A stretch of 64,000 bases of DNA from positions 1 to 64,000 of the forward strand of contig NZ_LFME01000026.1 in assembly GCF_001043115.1 (NCBI RefSeq). Direction: 5' to 3'. Below, piece by piece: positions 17,263 to 26,395 of the stretch (within the stretch, counting starts at the first letter, position 1; every line of letters begins with the position of its first letter). The stretch is from Xanthomonas sp. NCPPB 1128. GTDB taxonomy: Bacteria > Pseudomonadota > Gammaproteobacteria > Xanthomonadales > Xanthomonadaceae. Under the pieces are notes generated by a model. The model did no database searches, was not told where the DNA came from, and was given only the letters and a program-made list of their open reading frames with translations. Both the position numbers and the translations under genes were made by a program.

Positions 17263-18453
17263 ATGTCCGACCTCTTCCAGGCGCCTCGTCGTCCCGTTCG
17301 CTGTGCCGTATTGCTGGCCATTGCCGTGGCCGGAGGCTGCTCCGGCGACAAGCCGGCGGCCGCGCCACCGCCGCGGGTGGGGGTGCTGACCCTGGGCGCG
17401 CGCACGTTGCCGGTGGAGCGCACCCTGGCCGGCCGCACCGTGGCCTACGAGACCGCCGACGTGCGTCCGCAGGTCGGCGGGCTGCTGCGCCAGCGCCTGT
17501 TCCAGGAGGGCCAGGAGGTCAAGGCCGGGCAGGCGCTGTACGTGATCGATCCGGCGCCGTACCAGGCCGCCTACGACATCGCCCGCGGCAACCTGGTGCA
17601 GGCCGAGGCGGCACTGGCCAGCGCGCGGCCCAAGGCCGAGCGCACCCGCAGCCTCACCGACATGGACGCGGCCAGCAAGCAGGACGCCGACGACGCGGTG
17701 TCCGCGCTGCGCCAGGACGAGGCGGCGGTGGTCGCGGCCAAGGCGGCGCTGCAGGCGGCGCGCATCAACCTCGACTACACCCGCATCACCGCACCGATCT
17801 CCGGCACCATCGGCACCTCCGCCTACACCGTCGGCGCGTTGCTCACCGCCGCGCAGGACGCGGCGCTGACCACCATCCAGCGGCTGGACCCGATCTACCT
17901 GGACGTCACCCAGTCCAGCACGCAGATGCTGGCGCTGCGCCGCCAGCTCGATGCCGGGCAGATCCACGCCATCGACGGCAAGGCGCAGGTGCAGGTGCGG
18001 CTGGAGGACGGCAGCACCTATCCGCACGCCGGCACCCTCGAATTCGTCGGCACCCAGGTCAACGCCGGCACCGGCAACGTCACCCTGCGCGCGGTGGTGC
18101 CCAACCCCGAGCACCTGCTGCTGCCGGGCATGTACCTGCGCGCGGCGCTGCCGATGGCCACCGACCAGGGCGCGGTGCTGGTGCCGCAGCAGGCGGTGAC
18201 CCGCGACAGCAAGGGCGAGCCGGTCGTGAAATTGCTCGACGCGCACAACAAGGTGGTGGAGCGGCACATCCGCACCGGCGAGGCGATCGGCCACGACTGG
18301 CTGGTGGAATCCGGGCTCAAGCCGGGCGAGCGCCTGATCGTGGTCAACGGCAGCCGCGCCGAACTCGGCAAGCCGGCGCAGCCGTATCCCGTCACCGCCG
18401 CCCAGCTCGACGCCGCGCCGGCGCTGCCGGGCGACGACGCCCAGGCCGACTGA
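17263..18453 (+). CDS. RND efflux periplasmic adaptor (MFP) lipoprotein, AcrA/MexA type
   Basis: A 396-residue membrane fusion protein. The lipobox around AVAGGC puts the acylated Cys at residue 26. The barrel-sandwich halves (ADVRPQVGGLLRQRLFQEG and LDYTRITAPISGTIGTS) flank a coiled-coil hairpin of about 80 residues rich in Ala, Glu and Lys. The beta-barrel and membrane-proximal domains follow (GTGNVTLRAVVPNPEHLLLPGMYLRA). It is the first gene of a three-gene tripartite pump operon; the permease starts 11 bases after its stop. No regulator gene is adjacent. Confidence 0.93.
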   Translation: MSDLFQAPRRPVRCAVLLAIAVAGGCSGDKPAAAPPPRVGVLTLGARTLPVERTLAGRTVAYETADVRPQVGGLLRQRLFQEGQEVKAGQALYVIDPAPYQAAYDIARGNLVQAEAALASARPKAERTRSLTDMDAASKQDADDAVSALRQDEAAVVAAKAALQAARINLDYTRITAPISGTIGTSAYTVGALLTAAQDAALTTIQRLDPIYLDVTQSSTQMLALRRQLDAGQIHAIDGKAQVQVRLEDGSTYPHAGTLEFVGTQVNAGTGNVTLRAVVPNPEHLLLPGMYLRAALPMATDQGAVLVPQQAVTRDSKGEPVVKLLDAHNKVVERHIRTGEAIGHDWLVESGLKPGERLIVVNGSRAELGKPAQPYPVTAAQLDAAPALPGDDAQAD

Positions 18454-18463
18454 GGACTCCCGC

Positions 18464-21400
18464 ATGTCGCGCTTTTTCGTCAACCACCCGGTGGTGGCCT
18501 GGGTCATGGCCATCGTCATCGTCCTGATCGGCATGCTGGCCATTCATGGCCTGCCGGTCGAACGCTATCCGCACATGGCGCCGCCCACCATCACCGTGCG
18601 CGCCACCTACACCGGCGCCTCGGCGCAGACGGTGGAGAACACCGTCACCCAGCTGATCGAGCAGTCGCAGCAGAGCCTGGACCACCTGCTGTACATGACC
18701 TCCACCAGCGCCTCGGACGGCACCGCGCAGGTCAACCTGGTGTTCGAGACCGGCACCAATGCCGACACCGCGCAGGTGCAGGTGCAGAACCAGTTGCAGT
18801 CGGTGATGTCGGTGTTGCCGCAGGCCGTGCAGCAGAACGGCCTGGTCATCACCAAGTCCAGCGGCTCGCTGTTCGAGGTGGTGGCGTTCACCTCCGACGA
18901 CGGCAGCATGGACAACTTCGATGTCGCCAACTACATGGAATCGAACATCGACGACCAGATCAGCCGCGTCAGCGGCGTCGGCAACATCCAGCCGATGGGC
19001 TCGGAATACGCCATGCGCATCTGGCTGGACCCGGAGAAGCTGCGCAAGTACGCGCTGATGCCCTCGGACGTGGAGAACGCGCTGCAGTCGCAGAACACCG
19101 ATGTGTCGGCCGGCGAGATCGGCGGCCAGCCGGCGCTGCGCGGGCAGCGCCTGGACGCCACCGTGACCACCCGCAGCCGCCTGCAGACCCCGGCGCAGTT
19201 CGGCGCGATCGTGCTCAAGAGCGATGCCAGCGGCGCCGCCGTGCACCTGTCGGACGTGGCCAGGATCGGCCTGGGCCCGGAGACCTACGACAGCATCACC
19301 CGCTTCAACGGCAAGCCCTCGGCCTCGCTGGGCATCGAGCTCAACTCCGATGCCAACGCGGTGGAAACCTCCAAGGCCATCGACCAGCGCCTGCAGGAAC
19401 TCAAGCAGTACTGGCCGCACGGCTTCAACTACCACATCGCCTTCAGCACCACGCCGTTCGTCACCACCTCGATCAAGGAAGTGGTCATCACCCTGATCGA
19501 AGCGGTGTTGCTGGTGGTCGCGGTGATGTACCTGTTCCTGCAGAACTGGCGCGCCACGCTGATCCCGACCATCGCCGTGCCGGTGGTGCTGATGGGCACC
19601 TTCGGCGTGCTCGCCGCGTTCGGCTACTCGATCAACACCCTGACCATGTTCGCGATGGTGCTGGCGATCGGCCTGCTGGTCGACGACGCCATCGTGGTGG
19701 TGGAGAACGTGGAGCGGGTGATGGGCCAGGAGGGACTGCCGCCGAAGGAGGCGACGCTGCGCTCGATGCAGCAGATCGGCGGCGCCCTGGTCGGCATCGT
19801 GCTGGTGCTGACCGCGGTGTTCGTGCCGATGGCGTTCTTCAACGGCGTCACCGGCGTGATCTACCGGCAGTTCTCGATCACCATCGCCGCCTCGATGATC
19901 CTGTCGGTGCTGGTGGCGATGACCCTGACCCCGGCGCTGTGCGTGACCATCCTCAAGCCGCTGCACCAGGGCGAGGCGCCGATCGGCTCGCACGGCCGCC
20001 TGGGCTGGTTCTTCATCTGGTTCAACACCCGCTTCCGGCACCTGTCCGAGCGCTACCGCACGCTGGTCGAGCGGGTGCTGGGCAAGCGCGCGCTGGGCTT
20101 GGTCGCCTATGCGCTGCTGATCGCGGTCACCGGCCTGCTGCTGTGGCGCCTGCCCGGCGCGTTCCTGCCCGACGAGGACGAGGGCATGCTCAACGTGCTG
20201 GTCAAATTGCCGGCCGGCTCCACCCTGGAGCAGACCCTGGCGGTGACCGACCGGCTGACCAAGGCCGCGCTGAAGGACCCCGGCGTGCGCTCGGTGCTGT
20301 CCTCGGCCGGCTTCAGCGTCACCGGCGCCGGCCAGAACGTCGGTATGGCCTTCGTGCGGCTGAAGGACTGGGACGACCGCGACGACGACGCGGCGACCAT
20401 CGCCGACCATCTGAACAAGGCGCTGGCCGACGTGCCCGACGCGGAACTGTTCGTGACCTCGCCGCCGGCGATCACCGGCCTGGGCGACGCCTCCGGTTTC
20501 ACCTTCGAGCTGATGGACTACGAAGGCGCCGGCCACGCCGCCCTGGTCGCCGCGCGCGACAAGCTGCTGCGGCTGGCCCAGCACGATCCCAAGCTGATGA
20601 ACGTGCGCTACGCCAGCCTGGAAGACGCGCCGGTGTACGCGGTCAAGATCGACGACGCCAAGGCGCAGGCGCTGGGCGTGGATCCGGGCGACATCAACGC
20701 CACGCTCAACAGCGCGCTCGGCGGCGACTTCGTCAACAACTTCATCTACAAGGGCCGCATCAAGAAGGTCTACGTGCAGGGCGATGCCGACGCGCGCATG
20801 GCACCGCAGGACCTGGACCGCTGGACCGTGCGCAACGGCGGCGGCGACATGGTGCCGATGTCGGCGTTCACCCGCTCGCACTGGACCAGCGCGCCGGCCG
20901 CGCTGGAACGCTACAACGGCGTGTCGGCGATGGAACTGACCGGCCAGGCGGTGCCCGGGGTCAGTTCCGGTGCGGCGATGGACGCGATGGCCGAACTCAG
21001 CAAGCAACTGCCGCACGGCTTCGGCTACGCGTGGTCGGACATGGCCTACCAGGAAAAGCTGTCGGCCAATCAGGCGCCGGCGCTGTACGCGATCTCGCTG
21101 CTGTTCGTGTTCCTGTGCCTGGTGGCGCTGTACGAGAGCTGGTCGATCCCGTTCGCGGTGATGCTGGCGGTGCCGGTGGGCGTGTTCGGCGCGGTGCTGC
21201 TGATGACCCTGCGCGGGCTGGAGAACGACGTCTACTTCCAGGTGGGCCTGCTGACCACGGTGGGCCTGGCGGCGAAGAACGGCATCCTCATCGTCGAGTT
21301 CGCGCGCGACCTCGAGCACCGCGGCGAAAGCCTGCTCGCCGCCACCCTGCACGCGGTGCAGATGCGCCTGCGGCCGATCCTGATGACCTCGCTGGCGTTC

Positions 21401-21592
21401 CTGCTCGGCGTGCTGCCGCTGGTGTTCAGCAAGGGTGCCGGCTCGGCCGCGCGTCACTCGCTGGGCACCGGCGTCACCGGCGGCACCCTGGCCTCGATCA
21501 CCCTGGGCCTGTTCTTCGTGCCGCTGTTCTACGTGATCGTGCGCCGGATGTTCCCGGGGCCGGCGGTCGCCCACCCGGAGACGCAGGCATGA
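18464..21592 (+). CDS. RND multidrug efflux permease (HAE-1, AcrB/MexB type)
   Basis: A 1042-residue inner-membrane pump subunit, normal length for HAE-1 permeases. The N-terminus MSRFFVNHPVVAWVMAIVI is typical. Large periplasmic loops follow TM1 and TM7. TM4 includes AIGLLVDDAIVVVENVERVM with the paired Asp residues of the proton relay; a TM10 Lys is probable in VGLAAKNGILIVEFA. It trades protons for drugs or other amphipathic compounds. Its stop overlaps the start of the outer-membrane gene (ATGA). Confidence 0.95.
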   Translation: MSRFFVNHPVVAWVMAIVIVLIGMLAIHGLPVERYPHMAPPTITVRATYTGASAQTVENTVTQLIEQSQQSLDHLLYMTSTSASDGTAQVNLVFETGTNADTAQVQVQNQLQSVMSVLPQAVQQNGLVITKSSGSLFEVVAFTSDDGSMDNFDVANYMESNIDDQISRVSGVGNIQPMGSEYAMRIWLDPEKLRKYALMPSDVENALQSQNTDVSAGEIGGQPALRGQRLDATVTTRSRLQTPAQFGAIVLKSDASGAAVHLSDVARIGLGPETYDSITRFNGKPSASLGIELNSDANAVETSKAIDQRLQELKQYWPHGFNYHIAFSTTPFVTTSIKEVVITLIEAVLLVVAVMYLFLQNWRATLIPTIAVPVVLMGTFGVLAAFGYSINTLTMFAMVLAIGLLVDDAIVVVENVERVMGQEGLPPKEATLRSMQQIGGALVGIVLVLTAVFVPMAFFNGVTGVIYRQFSITIAASMILSVLVAMTLTPALCVTILKPLHQGEAPIGSHGRLGWFFIWFNTRFRHLSERYRTLVERVLGKRALGLVAYALLIAVTGLLLWRLPGAFLPDEDEGMLNVLVKLPAGSTLEQTLAVTDRLTKAALKDPGVRSVLSSAGFSVTGAGQNVGMAFVRLKDWDDRDDDAATIADHLNKALADVPDAELFVTSPPAITGLGDASGFTFELMDYEGAGHAALVAARDKLLRLAQHDPKLMNVRYASLEDAPVYAVKIDDAKAQALGVDPGDINATLNSALGGDFVNNFIYKGRIKKVYVQGDADARMAPQDLDRWTVRNGGGDMVPMSAFTRSHWTSAPAALERYNGVSAMELTGQAVPGVSSGAAMDAMAELSKQLPHGFGYAWSDMAYQEKLSANQAPALYAISLLFVFLCLVALYESWSIPFAVMLAVPVGVFGAVLLMTLRGLENDVYFQVGLLTTVGLAAKNGILIVEFARDLEHRGESLLAATLHAVQMRLRPILMTSLAFLLGVLPLVFSKGAGSAARHSLGTGVTGGTLASITLGLFFVPLFYVIVRRMFPGPAVAHPETQA

Positions 21593-23037
21593 GCGCGATC
21601 TCTCGCATGAGCGTGGCGGTGGCCACGCTGCTGGCCCTGTCCGGCTGCACCCTGGCGCCCACCTACGTGCGCCCATCGGCGCCGGTGCCGGCCGACCTGG
21701 CGGCGGTCGATGCGGCGCCTGCCGCGGGCACCGCCACCGATACGCTGGCGATGCCGGACTGGCAGCAGGTGTTCCTGGATCCGCGGCTGCGCCAGACCAT
21801 TGCGCTGGCGTTGCAGAACAACCGCGATCTGCGCGTGGCGATGCTGTCCATCGACAAGGCGCGCGCGCAGTACCGCCTCCAGCGCGCCGCGCAGCTGCCG
21901 TCGTTCGATGCCAACGCCAGCATGAGCCGCGGCCGCAGCAGCGCCGCCAGCAACGACGACGGTGTCTCCCAGGTCAGCACCAGCGACACCCTGCAGGTCG
22001 GGCTCAGCAGCTGGCAACTGGACCTGTTCGGACAGTTGCGCAGTCTCAAGCAGGAAGCCCTGCAGAACTGGCTGTCCAGTGCGGAGAACCAGCGCAACGT
22101 GCGCCTGAGCCTGGTCGCCCAGGTCGCCGCGGCATGGCTGACCGTGGGCGCGGACCAGCAGCAACTGGATCTGGCGCAGCAGACCCTGGACAGCCAGACG
22201 CAGACCCTGCAACTGACCGAGCGCCGGCACAGCATCGGCAGCGCGTCCGGGCTGGACCTGGCGCAGCAGCAGACCAGCGTGGAGTCGGCGCGTGTCGCCG
22301 TCGCCAGCGCCGCGACCCAGCTGGCGCAGACCCGCGATGCGCTGCAGCTGCTGGTGGGCGCACCGGTCGACGCAGCCCTGCTGCCGACCGCGCAGGCGAT
22401 GCAGGGCAGCCTGGCGCTGGCACCGCTGCCGGCGCATCTGTCCTCGACGGTGTTGCTGCAGCGCCCGGATGTGCTTGCCGCCGAGCACACCTTGCAGGCG
22501 GCCAATGCCGACATCGGTGCCGCGCGCGCGGCGTTCTTCCCGTCGCTGAGCCTCACCGCGTCCACCGGGCGCAGCAGCGATGCGCTGTCCACGCTGTTCT
22601 CCGCCGGCAGCCGCACCTGGTCGTTCGTGCCCAGCATCACCGCGCCGATCTTCCACGCCGGCGCGCTGAAGGCCTCGCTGGATGCCTCCAAGCTCGGCAA
22701 GGACATCGCCGTGGCGCAGTACGAGAAGGCGATCCAGGCGGCCTTCGCCGAAGTGGCCGACGCCCTGGCCGCGCGCGACCACCTGCAGGCGCAGCTGACC
22801 GCGCAGCAGGCCCTGGTCGACGCCAGCCAGCGCAGCTACACCCTGGCCGACGCGCGCTACCGCGCCGGCCTGGATGGCCACCTGCCGGTGCTGGATGCGC
22901 AGCGTTCGCTATTTGCCGCGCAGCAGGCGCTGATCGCGCTGCGCCTGCAGGACGCCAGCAACCGCGTCACCCTGTACCAGGTGCTCGGCGGCGGTGCCGA
23001 CGCCCAGGCCCTGGCTCAGGCCGCTGCTTCGCCCTGA
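21589..23037 (+). CDS. outer-membrane efflux lipoprotein (OprM/NodT family)
   Basis: A 482-residue TolC-type outer-membrane channel of the NodT/OprM group. A lipobox (ALSGC, Cys20) precedes TLAPTYVRPSAPVP. Two OEP repeats follow, with helical segments such as LSLVAQVAAAWLTVGADQQQ and AEHTLQAANADIGAARAAFF. Its ATG overlaps the permease stop. With the adaptor and permease it gives a self-contained tripartite pump; substrates cannot be read from the sequence. Confidence 0.93.
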   Translation: MSAISRMSVAVATLLALSGCTLAPTYVRPSAPVPADLAAVDAAPAAGTATDTLAMPDWQQVFLDPRLRQTIALALQNNRDLRVAMLSIDKARAQYRLQRAAQLPSFDANASMSRGRSSAASNDDGVSQVSTSDTLQVGLSSWQLDLFGQLRSLKQEALQNWLSSAENQRNVRLSLVAQVAAAWLTVGADQQQLDLAQQTLDSQTQTLQLTERRHSIGSASGLDLAQQQTSVESARVAVASAATQLAQTRDALQLLVGAPVDAALLPTAQAMQGSLALAPLPAHLSSTVLLQRPDVLAAEHTLQAANADIGAARAAFFPSLSLTASTGRSSDALSTLFSAGSRTWSFVPSITAPIFHAGALKASLDASKLGKDIAVAQYEKAIQAAFAEVADALAARDHLQAQLTAQQALVDASQRSYTLADARYRAGLDGHLPVLDAQRSLFAAQQALIALRLQDASNRVTLYQVLGGGADAQALAQAAASP

Positions 23038-23099
23038 GCCAGCTTGACGCTGGCCTGAGGCGAGGGATGAGTCGGTCCTGAGACGATCCTGAGCGAGCA

Positions 23100-23124
23100 G
23101 GAGCGTCGCCACGCGCGACGCTCC
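23100..23124 (+). terminator. hairpin after the efflux operon
   Basis: GGAGCGTCG (23100-23108) pairs perfectly with CGACGCTCC (23116-23124) around a 7-base loop, 62 bases after the outer-membrane gene. There is no T-run; it could be a terminator or an RNA-stabilising hairpin. Confidence 0.4.
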
Positions 23125-23127
23125 CCT

Positions 23128-23150
23128 GTGGGAGGGACTTCGGTCCCGAC
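23128..23150 (+). repeat. REP-like palindrome, GTGGGAGGGACTTC family
   Basis: A 23-base unit beginning GTGGGAGGGACTTC and ending GTCCCGAC, which folds as a short imperfect stem. The same family recurs at 23308, 35317, 35584, 35749 and 36021. It resembles the GTAG-type REP elements of Stenotrophomonas and Xanthomonas. Confidence 0.75.
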
Positions 23151-23307
23151 GCATCGCGGTTGGACGCTGTCCAACTGCCGGCCGAGGCGAGGTCCTGCGC
23201 GACATCCCCATGGCATCCCGCGCGGCCAGCCACCGCGCTGTTTTCCTGGCTGAACCCGGCCGCACGCAACGGCATGCGACGCCCACTTGGCGCGGGAGGA
23301 GCTTCTT

Positions 23308-23331
23308 GTGGGGGGGGACTTCAGTCCCGAC
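23308..23331 (+). repeat. REP-like palindrome, GTGGGAGGGACTTC family
   Basis: A second unit of the family 158 bases after the first, in the same orientation, with an expanded G-run in its head. Located in the gap before the RIO-type kinase gene. Confidence 0.7.
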
Positions 23332-23633
23332 GCGATGGACTCGAAAGGCGCTCCACCCATCGACCCAGACGCTGCCTTGCGCACCCCGCGGCACTCAACA
23401 CGACCAGCCCGCGTCGCCCTCTTGATAGCTGAACGCGGCGGTACGCGCGGGCGGTCGTCGTAGACAAATGCCGGACATCGCTGCGCCCTGGATCGTTCGT
23501 CGCACAGGCCGCAGGCCGGCCCAGATGCATCTTCGGGCGCGCTGGCGACACCCTCGACACCGCACAGCGCGTCGGGCGTCGCGCCACGCTTGGGCCATAA
23601 TCGCAGCGACTCACTCCAGGTATGCCGCACCCG

Positions 23634-24491
23634 ATGAAGATCCCCCCGAGCCTGCAGCCGCTGATCGACGATGGCGTCATCGACGGCGTGCTGCGCCCGC
23701 TCAAGAGCGGCAAGGAGGCCGCGGTCTACGTGGTCCAGGCCGGCGACGACGTGCTCTGCGCCAAGGTCTACAAGGACATGGCGCAGCGCAGCTTCCAGGC
23801 GCGCGTGCAGTACCAGGAAGGGCGCAAGGTGCGCGGCAGCCGTCAGGCGCGGGCGATCGGCAAGGCCAGCAAGTTCGGCCGCCGCGAGCAGGAAGCGGCG
23901 TGGAAGGACACCGAGGCCAACACCCTGTACCAGTTGGTGGATGCCGGCGTGCACGTGCCGCAGCCGCGCGGCTACTTCCACGGCGTGCTGCTGATGGATC
24001 TGGTCACCGACGCCGACGGGCAGAGTGCGCCGCGGCTGAGCGAAGTCGAACTGGAACCGGCGCAGGCGCAGGCCTTCCACGCGCAGTTGGTCGGCGACGT
24101 GGTGAAGATGCTGTGCCTGGGCCTGGTCCACGGCGACTTGTCCGAATACAACGTGCTGGTCGGCGCCGACGGCCCGGTGGTGATCGACTTCCCGCAGGTG
24201 GTCAGCGCCGCCGGCAACAACGCCGCCCGCACCATGCTGCTGCGCGACGTGCACAACCTGCGCGATTGCCTGGGCCGCTTCGCCCCCGAACTCAACGCCA
24301 CCCACTACGGCGAGGAGATGTGGGCGCTGTACGAGAAGGGCACGCTGCGCCCGGACAGCGCGCTCACCGGCCGCTTCGCCTTCGACACCCGCCGCGCCGA
24401 CGTGCGCGCGGTGCGCGCCTCGATCGAGGACGCGCGGCAGGAAGCCATCATCCGCCAGCAGGGCCGCGAGGCCGCCGCGCAGGACGATTAG
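23634..24491 (+). CDS. RIO1-type serine protein kinase (PA4780 family)
   Basis: A 285-residue atypical kinase of the RIO group. Lys44 in LCAKVYK is the ATP-binding lysine. The catalytic loop LVHGDLSEYNVL gives Asp168, and VVIDFPQ gives metal-binding Asp185. The flanking RKVRGSRQARAIGKASKFGRREQE is a basic segment typical of bacterial RIO kinases. Substrates are unknown. MKIPPSLQPLIDDGVIDGV resembles the N-terminus of bacterial relatives, so 23634 is preferred to an ATG four codons upstream. A CATAAT hexamer at 23596-23601 could be its -10 element. Confidence 0.87.
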   Translation: MKIPPSLQPLIDDGVIDGVLRPLKSGKEAAVYVVQAGDDVLCAKVYKDMAQRSFQARVQYQEGRKVRGSRQARAIGKASKFGRREQEAAWKDTEANTLYQLVDAGVHVPQPRGYFHGVLLMDLVTDADGQSAPRLSEVELEPAQAQAFHAQLVGDVVKMLCLGLVHGDLSEYNVLVGADGPVVIDFPQVVSAAGNNAARTMLLRDVHNLRDCLGRFAPELNATHYGEEMWALYEKGTLRPDSALTGRFAFDTRRADVRAVRASIEDARQEAIIRQQGREAAAQDD

Positions 24492-24522
24492 CTGGGGCCT
24501 CGAGTAACGACGGAGTCCCACT

Positions 24523-24589
24523 GTAGGAGCGGCTTCAGCCGCGACAAGCTCTATCGCGAATGCCCGGTCGCGGCGGAAGCCGCTCCTAC
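24523..24589. repeat. inverted pair of GTAGGAGCGG-type REP units
   Basis: A 23-base unit (GTAGGAGCGG...CCGCGAC) at 24523-24545 faces an inverted copy at 24567-24589 across a 21-base spacer. The same head-to-head pair recurs at 26308, 46293 and 55482, always just outside gene 3' ends. These fit the GTAG-type REP class associated with RAYT transposases; no RAYT gene lies in the window. Confidence 0.85.
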
Positions 24590-25186
24590 CAGGGTCACGC
24601 CGTGTCCGGCTGCGCTGCGGTAACGCGGGTGATTGAGGTGCCCTGGTGTCGAGTACGCCATGTGGTGGTCATGCGTGTTCGTGGGTGGGAAGCGACGACG
24701 TGGACGGCCCGGCCACGCCCGGGCGACCGCATGCAGCATGACCGTTGCCGCCCGCAAAACGCCCCACGGTGTCGGCGAGACTGCGCATACCTGCCGCTCC
24801 GCTCGATCAGTGCCTGTTCGATTGCACTGAACCTAGCATCGCCACGCGGTCGCAGGCGCACGCGATCACGCCTTCAGGGTCGGCCTGGAAAACGCGCCGC
24901 TGACGCGGCGCAGCGTGTCTGATGACGGCCCCGCAATGCCAACGGACGGCCGCCAACTCCAACGCGGTGTATTGGGGAATGGGTACAGGACCTGGCGCGA
25001 AGCCGCGTTTGCGCAGGCCCATGTTGCGCTGCAATGCGGTGCCGCGGCATGTGCGACAGCGGCCACCGCGCGCTGCAAGCCGCGCCAGGCCTTGCCACGC
25101 CTGCATTGCGCAGGCCTCTACGCCGCGGCGGCCGGCCGTCTGCCGCTGATCCGCCAGGTGCCTTGATGAGCGTTCCATTTCGCTTA

Positions 25187-25216
25187 TTTGCAGAAATGAT
25201 TATTGAAAATAACAAT
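25187..25216 (+). promoter_or_regulatory. AT-rich candidate promoter of the esterase gene
   Basis: The segment TTGCAGAAATGATTATTG and the following AATAACAAT form an AT-rich island just before the esterase gene in otherwise GC-rich sequence. TTGCAG could serve as a -35 and AATAAC as a -10 element. Weak evidence. Confidence 0.3.
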
Positions 25217-25258
25217 CTGCCAGACGCCGCTTGCGCAGCCGCCCCTGGAGGGCCACCC

Positions 25259-26218
25259 ATGTATTTCGATCCAGACGTCGTCCGATTCTTCGCCCTGGCG
25301 CAGCAGTCCGGGCAGCCGCCGATGGAGGAACTGCCCTTGCCCGAGGCGCGGGCGATGATGCGCGGCGTCGCCGCGCAGTTCGGTTTCCCGCGCGCGGAGA
25401 TGGCCGAGGTCCGCGACCTGCAGGCGCCGGGTCCGGCCGCGCCGATCCCCCTGCGCCTGTACCGTCCGCACGGCCTCGACGCAGGCCCGGCGCCGACCTG
25501 CCTCTACGCACACGGCGGCGGTGGCGTGGTCGGCGACCTGGATTCGCACGACGACGTGTGCCGGCAACTGGCCGCGCGCGCCGGCTGCCAGGTGCTGGCG
25601 GTGGACTACCGGCTGGCGCCCGAGCATCCGGCGCCGGCCGGCATCGAGGACGTGATCGCCGTGCTGCACTGGTTGGCCGCGCACCCGGGCGAGGTCGGCG
25701 CCGATGCGCAGCGCCTGGCCGTCGCCGGCGACAGCATGGGTGGGGCCCTGGCGGCGAGCGCCGCGCTGGACGCACGCGATGCCGGCATCGCCCTGCGCTG
25801 CCAGATCCTGATCTATCCGCTCACCGACGTACGCCCGGACAATCCCTTCCCGTCGCGCGTGCACAACGCCGGCATCCCGCCACTGACCGAAGCGGCGATG
25901 CGCTACTTCGATCGCCAACTGCTGCCGGACCCGTCGCTTGCGTCGGACTGGCGCATCTCGCCGGTGGTGGCCGCGGACGTCGCCGGCGTCGCCCCGGCGC
26001 TGGTGGTGCTGGCCGACCGCGACGCGCTGCACGACGAAGGCCTGCACTACGCGCAGCGCCTGCGCGAGGCGGGTGTGGAAACCCTGGTGCGTGTCCACCC
26101 CGGCATGATCCACGGCTTCATCAACATGGGCAGCGTGATGCGCGTGGCCGGCGAAACCCTGGACCTGGCCGCGCTGCTGCTGCGCCAGCACCTACTGCCG
26201 GTAGCTGCGCAGGACTGA
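25259..26218 (+). CDS. alpha/beta hydrolase fold-3 (hormone-sensitive lipase family) esterase
   Basis: A 319-residue HSL-type esterase. HGGGG at residues 85-89 forms the oxyanion hole, GDSMGG gives nucleophile Ser159, the Asp lies in LADRDALHDEG, and the His in MIHGFINMG. DYRLAPEHPAPAG is also typical. Such enzymes hydrolyse short-chain esters. The start follows a strong GGAGGG site by 6 bases; an ATG 31 codons upstream lacks this. No operon partner. Confidence 0.9.
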   Translation: MYFDPDVVRFFALAQQSGQPPMEELPLPEARAMMRGVAAQFGFPRAEMAEVRDLQAPGPAAPIPLRLYRPHGLDAGPAPTCLYAHGGGGVVGDLDSHDDVCRQLAARAGCQVLAVDYRLAPEHPAPAGIEDVIAVLHWLAAHPGEVGADAQRLAVAGDSMGGALAASAALDARDAGIALRCQILIYPLTDVRPDNPFPSRVHNAGIPPLTEAAMRYFDRQLLPDPSLASDWRISPVVAADVAGVAPALVVLADRDALHDEGLHYAQRLREAGVETLVRVHPGMIHGFINMGSVMRVAGETLDLAALLLRQHLLPVAAQD

Positions 26219-26307
26219 GCGCCTCGCTGCAGCGCATACGCCTGCCTGCGGTCGTTGCCCGCAGCGGCGCGCGCTGCCCTGCCTGACGCAATGCACCCAT
26301 CGCGTCC

Positions 26308-26375
26308 GCAGGAGCGGCTTCAGCCGCGACGGGGCGTTGCCGATGCACCTCGGTCGCGGCTGAAGCCGCTCCTGC
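26308..26375. repeat. inverted pair of GTAGGAGCGG-type REP units
   Basis: Units at 26308-26330 and, inverted, 26353-26375, with C in place of the usual head A (GCAGGAGCGG). The pair lies between the convergent 3' ends of the esterase and mnmG genes. Confidence 0.83.
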
Positions 26376-26395
26376 GCGTGCTGCGCTGTCGCGGG

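Larger units (their letters stand above)
23038..23633. other. intergenic region downstream of the efflux operon
   Basis: No gene is supported in these 596 bases. The region holds a 9-bp hairpin at 23100-23124, two GTGGGAGGGACTTC-type REP units (23128-23150 and 23308-23331), and, at its end, the promoter region of the RIO-type kinase gene. Confidence 0.6.
24492..25258. other. 767-bp region without a supported gene
   Basis: The left end holds a convergent REP pair (24523-24589). From about 24600 to 25165 no open frame has a ribosome site, known domain or consistent codon use; it may be decayed sequence. The last 60 bases, before the esterase gene, are unusually AT-rich for this window and probably carry its promoter. 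Confidence 0.5.

Noticed and set aside
18392-21676. Long open frame on the minus strand opposite the RND permease
   Set aside because: A GC-rich shadow frame: His/Arg/Gly-rich composition, no domain, no ribosome site, and fully opposite a clear HAE-1 permease.
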